From Dermacentor variabilis (taxonomy: Eukaryota > Arthropoda > Arachnida > Ixodida > Ixodidae), in the NCBI RefSeq assembly GCF_050947875.1, contig NC_134569.1, positions 21,675,631-21,739,630 of the forward strand: a DNA stretch of 64,000 nucleotides, read 5' to 3'. Each line of letters starts with the position of its first letter. The stretch's first letter is position 1. The translations under genes and the position numbers were made by a program. This document shows positions 1 to 8,695 of this stretch, piece by piece. The notes under the pieces are model-generated. The model had not been told where the DNA came from and did no database searches. It saw nothing but the letters and a program-made list of their open reading frames with translations.

Positions 1-37
1 TCTCTTTGGCGATGCTACACATCCACAACGAAATACA

Positions 38-88
<51 letters not shown>
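38..88. repeat. (AAAG)n microsatellite
   Basis: An almost pure run of AAAG units. Peptides translated through it (KKER repeats) are artefacts. Confidence 0.97.
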
Positions 89-89
<1 letters not shown>

Positions 90-649
90 GTTTGGATGGA
101 GCAAGACAGCGCACACACTGTGCCCTTCAAAGACACGCGCACCGGTTACGGCCAGGATAAATGGCCACCTTCCGGAACAGGAAAAACGCCACCGCGCAAG
201 CAACGCCCTGTCCACCTCGGTGTTCTTTCTTCTTGGCGCCTTCTCCTAGTTGGAGCGTCCTCCCTCCACCGCCATCAGGGACGGCCGCGTACGCTCCCAG
301 AAACAACGCATCAATGGTCCGGGTAAAATTTGCAATTCTATGCGGACGGATGAAGAAGAAAGAATGTCGCAGTTTCACCCGAAAGACGAAGCACCGACTG
401 CGATAGCGAATTAGTGAACATCTGTACGAAGTAATAGTAGGTTTTTCGGCCGTATAAACATGAAAACATAGGCACACTAACTAAATTAACAAGCATGGTG
501 TCACGCACGCACAAGCAAACGTGAACACATTTGACTCGATGACCGCGGAAACTTGCTGTCAAAACGCTGGCGTGAGGAAACGCGGCAGAAGAAGCGAGCG
601 AAGTGACATTCGTGCTGTCTGTCGCTTCAACGAAAACCTATGAGGCGAC
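89..649. other. Unassigned sequence
   Basis: I recognise no gene, RNA or transposon here. Several short open frames overlap on both strands but none shows a known domain. Confidence 0.5.
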
Positions 650-930
650 CCTCACGCCACACCCTCCCACATACTTTTTGGCTGCCCTGTTGATCCTCCC
701 CCGCAGGAATCGAGAAACCGCCATCTCTAGCTGGGAGGGCTGGGAGGCCCTGCTTTCGTCTACGGACCCGACGTCCCAGCTTGCTGCGGTGGCTCGGGGT
801 ACCGACGTCATGAACAAAAGGAACATTGACGTAGTGTGGGACCGCGCGGTGGTCCAGGGACCCAGAGGAGTCCAAACTCACTTGCTACGAATAAAGCTTT
901 TCTGTCTCTCTGTGTCAACGAAAAGCGAGC
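650..930 (+). mobile_element. LINE 3' end fragment (RNase H-type, I-like)
   Basis: The frame around 740-830 encodes a tryptophan-rich C-terminus with the string WEALLSSTD followed by QLAAVARGTD. This matches the C-terminal strings of two other LINE fragments in this window: WEALLASED near 8550 and WEALLQSE near 53910. It is followed by an AATAAAGCTTTT-type end near 893-903 and a CT-rich stretch, the same 3' layout as those copies. Reverse transcriptase and RNase H are absent, so this is a 5'-truncated relic. The family assignment rests on comparison within the window and on my memory of tick LINEs. Confidence 0.55.
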
Positions 931-1349
931 ATCGAAAACACACAGCAAGCATAAATCTACGAGCCGTCGACGCACCTACACTCTGCCCCAAACGGAGATC
1001 GCTCGCAAGATACGGTCGGGCGACCGCGCGCAGCCGCCACATGCACAGCGTCAGCCGGAATAGAACGCCCCATTCCCCCCCCCCTCTCCCCTCCCCCCGG
1101 TTCCTCCCAACGTTGGGTGCCTCGCGCATGCTCGCGCACGACGGGAGACTGCGCTCTTCCTGCCCACTTCCGTCTACCTAGTGCGGGCATGATTGAGCCG
1201 CCGATCGTCGGCTCCCCTCGCAAGCCTTCACTCGCACATACAGCGTAGGGCGCGCGGCGACGGTGTTATCGCGCTTGGACTTTAGACGGAACCTCTCGGC
1301 GTCGGCGACGGAAGAAATGCGCTTAAGCGTCCATCATATAATTGCTCTG
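931..1349. other. GC-rich unassigned sequence
   Basis: CpG-containing sequence with C-rich runs near 1075-1100. I see no supported gene. Confidence 0.4.
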
Positions 1350-2051
<702 letters not shown>

Positions 2052-2614
2052 CATAGCATATTATTGCTATCACAATAAAATGATGCTTCGATGCAAAACT
2101 TTTACACAACAAAAAGTGGATTATGCGATGAAGGCGCTTAACAATAATGAATTCACAATACATACGCTCAGGCAGGCGACCTACTTTTCAAGGGTGTCAC
2201 CTTGGTGGTTGTGGCCAGACAACAGATCGTTAATCGAAATAAAACGAGCAAAGGATAAGGTAACATTAGAACGTGCAGACGTTTTAGTTTGATTGCTGTA
2301 ATTGTTTTTTCCCTATAGCAACTATACGGGAAAACATCGACGCAATGTTGTTGGGTCCCGAGAAATTATTTCTTTTGTACTTGAATAGATCTGACACGAA
2401 TAAAACAAACTCAGACTCAAGAGTGCTAAAGACGTTGAACGGGGAACTTCAAGCGCCCGACCTCGTCTTTAAGCGCTAGTTCCTATGAACTAGGCGCGTC
2501 TTTGCCAAAGAGCCGTCTAATAAAAAGCTGATCTCAGGTGGCGCTTTACAATCAACTAAACAAACAAAGCACGACTACAAAAAAAAAAAAAGAATAGCTA
2601 TTCCACTGTGTGAA
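2052..2614. other. AT-rich unassigned sequence
   Basis: No recognisable gene. There is an A-rich run near 2578-2591. It could be the downstream part of the Helentron-like element that follows, but I cannot show that. Confidence 0.4.
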
Positions 2615-2750
2615 GGTGGATGACAAGCGAAGTTGTATAGATCGTATAATTTACAATACAGATATGCATAAATATTTTTCTGTTATTATTTCACGCGTTA
2701 CTACATTTTTGTGGTCACTATGCTAGACGGCCAAGGGTTCGGTGAGGACG

Positions 2751-2990
2751 AAAAAAAAATTTAATTATGGGGTTTTACGAGCCAAAACCACGATATGATT
2801 ATGAGGCACGCCGTAGTGGGGGACTTTCGAAATTAGGCCACCTGGGGTTCTTTAACGTGCACCTAAATCTAAATACGCGGGTGTTTTCGCATTTCTCCCC
2901 CATCGAACTGAGGCCGCCGTGGCCGGGATTCGATCCCGCGACTTCGTGCTTAGCAGCCCAACACCATAGCCACTAAGCAACCGCGGCGGG
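2751..2990 (-). mobile_element. tRNA-derived SINE, Ruka-like, with target-site duplication
   Basis: On the minus strand the head (2990-2925) has a pol III A box (TGGCTATGGTGTTGG) and a B box (GGATCGAATCCC). The body ends in an A-rich tail, seen as A9 at 2751-2759 after complementing orientation. The flanks GGGTTCGGTGAGGACG (2735-2750) and GGGTTCGGTGACGACG (2988-3003) match at 15 of 16 bases, which is a target-site duplication. The repeat matches the tick SINE Ruka as I know it, and a second copy lies at 33660-33890. It is inserted into the endonuclease of the Helentron-like element. Translations of it are not genes. Confidence 0.85.
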
Positions 2991-3420
2991 TTCGGTGACG
3001 ACGACGGACAGGTTCTTGGCGAAGGTCAAGACGAGCGCCTCGTGGTCGCTGGCGCCTTGGAATCGGTGTAGCACTGTAGCCGGAAGCGTTCGAGCATAAA
3101 CGAGGGCAGCCAATTGCCATCTGGCCGCGACACGTCCATGTTGAAGTCGCCAACGATGAGGACTGGAGTTGACCGTCATCGGCCGGATAGAGCTGCCACC
3201 CAAAGTGGTCGTTCATTGATTCCTCTACGTCGCTGTTGCTCGGGCGTACGAAACACCCGTGGCCGTTCCATTCTATGCTGGAATAATCAGCGGCAACGGA
3301 GCCCGCTGTGGAAGGAGACGACGAACACGACGAATGCGTGAGCAGTGGCCCGAGCGCGTGTGCGCGGTTGCGCCGAAGGGCGCCAACGAACTTGTTAAGA
3401 CGGAAATGCCCTAGCCATTT

Positions 3421-3421
3421 G

Positions 3422-3496
<75 letters not shown>
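3421..3496. repeat. (CAT)n array, 3' tail of the RTE LINE
   Basis: About 25 CAT units (ATG units in the LINE orientation). RTE LINEs typically end in short tandem repeats, so this array probably grew from the element's own tail. The poly-histidine translation is an artefact. Confidence 0.95.
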
Positions 3497-3770
3497 TCTG
3501 GCTACGCCTACTGCAGGGCAAAGGCCCCTCCCATCCTTCTTCAACTACCCCAGTCATGTGCTAATTGTGTCCATATTGTCCCTAGAAACTTCTTAATATA
3601 ATCTGCCCACCTAATTTTCTGCCGCCCCCTGCTACGCTTTCCTTCTCTTCGAATCCAGTCCGTAAGCCTTAATGACTATCGGTTACCTTCTCTCCTCATT
3701 ACATGTCCTGCCCATGCTCATTTCTTTTTCTTGATTTCAACTAAGATGTCATTAGCTCGCGTTTGTTCCC

Positions 3771-4265
3771 TCACCAAATCTTCTCTCTTCTTATCCCTCT
3801 TAACGTTACGCCCATCATTCTTCTTTCCATATCTCGTTGAGTCGTCCTCAATTTAAGTAGAACTCTTTTCGGAAGCCTCCAGGTTTCTGCCCCGTAGGTG
3901 AGTACTGGTAAGACACAGCTATTATATACTTTTCTCTTGAGGGATAATGGCAACCTGCTGTTCATGATCTGAGAATGCCTGCCAAACGCACCACAGCCCA
4001 TTCTTATTCTTCTGATTATTTCAGTCTCATGATCCGGATCCGCAGTCACTACCTGTCCTAAGTAGATGTATTCCCTTACCACTTCCAGTGCCTCACTACC
4101 TATCGTAAACTGCTGTTCTCTCCCGAGACTGTTAAACATTACTTTAGTTTTCTGCAGATTAATTTTTAGACCCACCCTTCGGCTTTGCCTCTCCAGGTCA
4201 GTGAGCATGCATTGCAGTTGGTCCCCTGAGTTACTAAGCAAGGCAATTTCATAAGCGAATCGCAA
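3771..4265 (-). pseudogene. RTE reverse transcriptase C-terminal fragment
   Basis: A 164-residue open frame inside the RTE copy. It covers the degenerate catalytic box (FAYEIALLS at the start, FADD expected), the thumb-like segment with KINLQKTKVMFNS, the YIYLGQ box and LPVLTYGAETW. It ends at RGIRREKIW, just short of the WIREQT-type segment seen in the 1.5 kb copy. The methionine at the start is internal to the original protein, since coding similarity extends upstream across a stop to about 4427. Confidence 0.85.
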
Positions 4266-4432
4266 GTTACTCAGGTATTCTCCAATAACTCTTATTCCAA
4301 ATTCTTACCAATCCAGGTCTCTGAATACCTCCTGTAAACACGCTGTGAATAGCGTTGGAGAGATCCTATCTCGCTGCCTGCCGCCCTTCTTTATTGGGAT
4401 TTTGTTGCTTTCTTTATGGAGGACGTCAGCCA

Positions 4433-4451
4433 TTTACAGCTTCGCTGTAAA
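4433..4451. other. Terminal hairpin of the Helentron-like element
   Basis: TTTACAGC, loop TTC, then GCTGTAAA form a perfect 8-bp stem. The same hairpin with the same flanks occurs at 21498-21512. Confidence 0.8.
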
Positions 4452-4673
4452 ACAAAAGCAGCCAGTCGATTTCCCGTGGGTTCAATGCTGGGCTAGCGCG
4501 ACATGTTAGAGTCGTTCGCAGCTCAAAAGCGCGCGCTTCTGAAACTGTTCTCGGCCAGATGGCAGCAAGGGGAGCCACCGAAACGACACAGTCGCGCTGT
4601 TGGCTCACATTACCGCACCATCGCCTCATATTTGCCATGACAAATATTCAACGCACGTAAGTCGGTGGCACTT

Positions 4674-4675
<2 letters not shown>

Positions 4676-4759
<84 letters not shown>
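4676..4759. repeat. (TA)n microsatellite
   Basis: About 84 bp of uninterrupted TA. Confidence 0.97.
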
Positions 4760-4764
<5 letters not shown>

Positions 4765-5579
4765 GCGAAACACCGACATATCTCGCGGAACGCGGAATAA
4801 CCTCTCTACCGCCTCTGAAATACGTCCTGCTTGGCATTCTCATGTTTATGTCCCGCGACAATTTTCCCTTCTCGCATTTCATAAAACGAAATCTATATAT
4901 TATTTAAAAAAAAAAACGTGGGCAGGGGAAATACATACAGCGGAGATGCATATATACATCGAGATATAACATCTTGTAATAGCGCGCAGGCCGTATTAGA
5001 GCTGCAGCAGAATAAGTCTGAACAATATGCGGCTGCCAAGAAGGGCAGGCCGCTCGCAGAGACCAAGACACAGAAACAGAAACAAACAAATAGGAAGAAA
5101 AATAGAAAGAACAAGATTTCGCATCAACGTGCAAAAAATGACGAGGTAGGGAGAAATACAAAAAAAAAAGAAAAGCATTTCATTTCAAGGGACCAGCAAA
5201 AGCGAGATCGCGACCACATCAATGTTTTATTGACCATTTGCGACTTGCGCCACGCAGACGACTCCTACGACCGGGAACACGACTTACGGCCACAGATAGG
5301 AATAGCAGCTGCTCCCGTATCCAGAGAGCATGAAACGAAACGAGAAAACGAGACCAAGCGACGTTACAGCACAACCCAGCGCCACTTAAACGCTGCCAGT
5401 CGGCGTTGCTGCGCAAACACAGTGAGGCCGCCTACGGAGAACAGTTTAGAGCTAAAGAGGGACACTCTTTTGGCGAGGCTACGATCACGTGCTTAAATCA
5501 TAAGAAATTAATCGGGGTCCAACTCTTGCCTTCGCTTCGAGTTGTTGACAAATTCTACTTCGCCCTGCCGTCTACTAGC
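4760..5579. other. Unassigned sequence
   Basis: Two A-rich runs (4905-4916 and 5158-5170). The largest plus-strand open frame (4918-5496, 192 residues) is Lys/Gln/Arg-rich and shows no domain I recognise. Confidence 0.35.
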
Positions 5580-5808
5580 CGCCTGGTTAGCTCAAATGGT
5601 AGAGCGGATGCCCCGGAAAGGCGGTGGTCTCGGATTCGAGTCCCGGGCCAGGACGAATTTTTCTTCAACTTTGGCTTTTCTTTCGAGGAACCCGTATGGG
5701 TTTCCTTCGTAGCAATTGCTACGATTGGGTGGATGCCTCATTTTTCCTTCAATTAATTACTTCTCTCCACCTTGCGGGTTTCCGCAGAACTACTACGTCA
5801 GAAAAATT
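5580..5808 (+). mobile_element. tRNA-derived SINE
   Basis: The head at 5581-5655 reads like a tRNA. A box: GTTAGCTCAAATGGTAGAGC. B box: GGATTCGAGTCCC. CCTGG and CCAGG form the remains of an acceptor stem. The loop where the anticodon should sit (CCGGAAA) lacks the U33 of a real tRNA. The head is followed by a T-rich linker and a body with GAACCCGTATGGGTTTCC and GCAATTGCTACGATTGGG. I recall this composite as a tick SINE. It should not be annotated as a tRNA gene. Confidence 0.75.
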
Positions 5809-5971
5809 ATAGTTGTTTGAGAGACGGTGCAGCCGAAGTCTGCCAAAGCAGTTCGAGGCTACCCGCCATCAAGAAGAAAGGTAGCTTTCCCGCATGAATG
5901 CTTATAATCAGGAAAAGCATCCTTACGAAGTGTACAATATGCAAAACTGAGCTCCCATTGAATGGGGTTTA

Positions 5972-6039
5972 TTCTTCTTCTTCTTCTTTTTCTTCTTCTT
6001 GTTCTTTTTCTTCTTCTTCTTCTTCTTCTTCTTCTTCTT

Positions 6040-6134
<95 letters not shown>
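5972..6134. repeat. (TTC)n then (TTA)n compound microsatellite
   Basis: About 97 bp of nearly pure TTC is followed by about 65 bp of TTA. The first half is a polypurine/polypyrimidine tract able to form triplex DNA. The Ser/Leu and Tyr/Ile translations are artefacts. Confidence 0.97.
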
Positions 6135-6769
6135 GAGCAGTAGTAGTTGAAGAAATGATAACTGAAAGCTAGATAAAACATCAGACGCAGCATTTTTGTT
6201 TCCTGCCTGCTATTTTATAAAATTAGCTTCAGATGAGCTATAAGAAGTAGGGGGTAAGAAAAAATAAAGCAAGAAGGAGAGAAAGAAAAGCCAACAAATC
6301 AAATGTCAGCACAGTGAATTGTGAAGGAAAAACAAGCGTATAATGTCAATGCACCTAGAAAGGAAAACTAATGGGCTTGGCTGTAGCTTCGAACTGACGG
6401 AAGAACGAATCGCAGGGTTTTCGAATGGCTGAAGCGCGGCTATATAAGCATCGTATTCAGCCGCTTCTTTGAAGTTTAATTAGTGATTGACACCAATTAT
6501 GTATAACTCTCTTCCATACGCTTCGCTACTTCACGGAACAAAGCAGAGTGCGCATTCAGTCATATTCAGGCATTTGCCACTTTCACGAGTCACGAATCAG
6601 GATTGACGCGCTGAGATAAATGAATCGATGCACCAAAAGAAGGTGCACTTTGCCACATTAACTAAGTGCCTACGCGTCCCTTCGCCACTGTTTAATGAAT
6701 GAATCTGGGTTTAATGAAGACGTTCCACGGTATATCTTTATTAAAGCTTTAGCGAAATATATAGATATA
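6135..6769. other. Unassigned sequence
   Basis: AT-rich. I see no gene, RNA or recognisable repeat. Confidence 0.4.
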
Positions 6770-7103
6770 TTTTATTTAGTAAAGGCAACGGCGCTCATAC
6801 AGGCTTCACTGGGTACGATATGACGGTGAGGAGCAATTTCGATAACGATATATAAGAGTGTGAAGGGAAAGAAAAAGAAAAAGAATGAAAGCGGTAAGTA
6901 AGCGCGAACGTATTTAACCCGTACTTCATCGTTTTTCTTTTCAAGCAAAGCTTGTATTGCCTCACTCGTGTCGGCGTCGGTGATGCCATGCGATTTAAAA
7001 CCCAAGGCGCGCGAAAATAAGAACTGCTTGTCGGGCTGCGGACTCGGACCAACGACCTACGGGTTGCGAGACCACCACGCTAACCGATTCAGCCACCGTC
7101 ATT
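6770..7103 (-). mobile_element. Probable tRNA-derived SINE
   Basis: On the minus strand 7103-7030 has an A-box-like stretch (TGGCTGAATCGGTTAGCG) and a B-box-like GGTCCGAGTCC at tRNA spacing. The sequence to the left would be the body. The left end is a guess and I do not recognise the family. Confidence 0.45.
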
Positions 7104-7254
7104 TTCTTTTCTTTCCTTCATAGTATTTATAACAGTAGCCTGCAACCCGATATTCACCAGTTGTGCATAGTCATAGAATGGAGGACACAATGAAAGTCAC
7201 ACACGGAAAAGGCAGCGTTCATACTGTGGATGGAAACGTTGGTTTCATTTTAGG

Positions 7255-7790
7255 AGCGTGGTAAGAACAGGCACCTCACCAAAATGGGGTACCAGTTCGG
7301 TTGTATATCAAGTCCATCATAAACATGCTTTAGGTGTAGTGTCATATGGGTGAAATGTACCCTTCTAGGTACAATCGTTTCGGCGCTTCGGTCCATCATT
7401 CGCGTCTTCCACAAACTGTGCATTCCCATGAGAAAAAAAAAAACATATCGAAAGGTGCATTGTCATCAGAGGTCGGCAGCAGATATCGAACAGTATGAGC
7501 GTTAATCTCAAAGTTGTTTGCTTAAAGTCCGTTGGAGGAGATCCCAAAATAAGATGACGTCGGTGCCACTAAAAACACAATGTTCAATTGTATCTGGCAC
7601 ATCACAAAGGCGGCAGTTAACAAAAGAGACAAATATACCCTTTTTCTGCAGCCATCTTTTTACCGGTATGGTTTCACTAAGAAGTTTATAAAAGAATGTT
7701 TTGCAGCAAGGGGACATATACGTAATACAAAGATTTACTGTCCATGCTATTGCCGCCTCCATTTTACCTATCACTATACATTAAATGGTC
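7255..7790 (-). mobile_element. LINE relic: reverse transcriptase C-terminus with zinc-knuckle-like motif
   Basis: The minus-strand frame 7774-7508 encodes FYKLLSETIPVKRWLQKKG, then CRLCDVPDTIEHCVF. This C-x2-C-x(6-7)-H pattern with an ETxEH-like core is typical of the segment after the polymerase in several LINE clades. Reading continues with frameshifts through RYLLPTSDDNAPFDM (about 7490-7450), MGMHSLWKTRM (about 7430-7400) and a tail ending PNWYPILVRC. At least one frameshift lies at the A11 run (plus strand) near 7433-7443. The polymerase core is absent. The clade is not determined. Confidence 0.7.
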
Positions 7791-7869
7791 AGGCCACGGT
7801 GTACTAAAGCGAGTTCGTAAAATGTATTCAACCATTGTCCTTTGATCATACGAGCCCTTTAAAGCGGGG

Positions 7870-8230
7870 TTTTATATGCATGAAGAAGTAGACGCAGCGC
7901 AAGGCGCGGGACATTCACAGGCTACCCTTCCCTCCGGAGGAAGAGGAGGAGGAGAAGAGAAAGGGTGTGATCGCATGTTCGCTCGCCTCGCGCCCGCCGT
8001 TTCCCGCCAGTTCAGGCCCGGCGGTCAGATGGGGGAGGCCGCGTTTGGTTCGCTCTGCCGAAGAGCAGTCTGCGTTGAAGGAACGGCGTTCGACCGAAGA
8101 ACAGGCGGTGTTTCATGAACGCCGCCGGGAACTCGCTCGAGATAGCGCTCGTTGTCGACGTGCCAACCTCGCCGTGGGAACGAAAGGGCAGACCGCATAG
8201 CTCGAGGAAGCAACGGCCGAGCAGCGGCCA
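7870..8230 (+). mobile_element. Helentron-like fragment with charged N-terminal ORF
   Basis: The plus-strand frame near 8020-8200 reads WGRPRLVRSAEEQSALKE, then QAVFHERRRELARDSAR. It matches the minus-strand start MGKPRVIRTPEKQAAF at 21309 and MERPRVFRTPEQQRRR near 3270. The probable ATG lies at 8028, but a run of five G bases puts it one base out of frame with the conserved peptide, suggesting a 1-bp insertion. The N-terminal part is Arg/Glu-rich, somewhat like STPR-type repeats. No terminal hairpin was found upstream. Element ends are uncertain. Confidence 0.5.
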
Positions 8231-8309
8231 GAACCCTAGAGGAACCACTGTCCGCAGTGCACGACATATTAGAGAATCAGAGGAAGGAGAGACGGACCTA
8301 AGGCCCTCC

Positions 8310-8695
8310 GCACTCCAAACTAAATAGAAGACAAGCCAAAGACTGGCGTCGCATACAAACCAATTCATACCCACAGCTAAAGCTCTTACACAAGAAGCAC
8401 CCGACATATTACATGGACACCTGCCCGTGGTGCGGCGCAAAACCCACGCTGACCCACATAACGTGGATTTGTACGGCTCTGCCAACCAACGTCAACTCAC
8501 CTTTTCTAAGCGTCACGGACTTCATACGGCAGTGGGAGGCACTACTCGCAAGCGAGGATCAGGGGAGCCAATTGGCCCTCCTGGACCAAGCTCAGCGAGA
8601 CGCAAGAGCCTGTGGAGCCTTGGACTGAGGGCCCCACCCAGACCTGCCATAACTCAGATTAACTGATCAATAAAGTTTTTTTTCTCTCTCTCTCT
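8310..8695 (+). mobile_element. LINE 3' end (RNase H-type, I-like)
   Basis: The frame 8335-8628 encodes KDWRRIQTN, then CPWCGAKPTLTHITWIC (a CCHC-like knuckle), then WEALLASEDQGSQLALLDQA and a stop. The 3' untranslated region ends in AATAAAGTTTTTTTT (8668) and a short (CT)n. This matches the 3' architecture of the element ending near 54090 and the fragment at 650-930. The polymerase and RNase H are lost by 5' truncation. Confidence 0.75.

Larger units (their letters stand above)
3421..4427 (-). mobile_element. 5'-truncated RTE LINE with (CAT)n tail
   Basis: The element is bounded by AGCCATTT at 3413-3420 and AGCCATTT at 4428-4435, a perfect 8-bp target-site duplication. On the minus strand it starts inside the reverse transcriptase (HKESNKIPIKKG, then RQRDRISPTLFTACLQEVFR at about 4370-4310). 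It passes an in-frame stop at 4306-4308 and reads FAYEIALLS at 4262-4242, where FADD is expected. It then continues with YIYLGQVVTADPDHE, LPVLTYGAETW and MERRMMGVTLR. The 3' tail is a pure triplet array at 3421-3496. The catalytic aspartate pair is replaced by Tyr-Glu, so this copy cannot encode an active polymerase. Confidence 0.9.
2615..4452 (-). mobile_element. Helentron-like element (Helitron superfamily), nested and decayed
   Basis: Read on the minus strand, this begins with a hairpin terminus at 4452-4433 and resumes after an RTE insertion at 3420. A frame near 3270 starts MERPRVFRTPEQQRRR. It is followed near 3170-3080 by a frame reading VLIVGDFNMDVSRPDGNWLP, then LTFAKNLSVVVTEP near 3020-2985. 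After an inserted SINE it resumes near 2734 with PLAV, a stop, then HSDHK. GDFN and SDHK are the classical motifs of AP-like (exonuclease-endonuclease-phosphatase) endonucleases. The overall string resembles the endonuclease of Helentron/PIF1-helicase elements as I remember them. There is a frameshift between the two endonuclease halves and a stop before HSDHK. No helicase or Rep domain remains. The 2615 boundary is approximate. Confidence 0.65.

Noticed and set aside
2767..2976. Open frame starting MGFYEPKPRYDYEARR, with a similar one at 33652-33852
   Set aside because: Both are translations across copies of the same SINE; the similarity reflects the repeat, not a protein family.
3308..3601. 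Frame with a 25-residue polyhistidine run
   Set aside because: It is the (CAT)n tail of the RTE LINE read in one frame.
5581..5655. A tRNA gene
   Set aside because: The acceptor stem is incomplete, U33 is missing from the anticodon loop, and the sequence continues into a SINE body.
5972..6134. Serine/tyrosine-rich low-complexity protein
   Set aside because: It is a translation of (TTC)n(TTA)n repeats.
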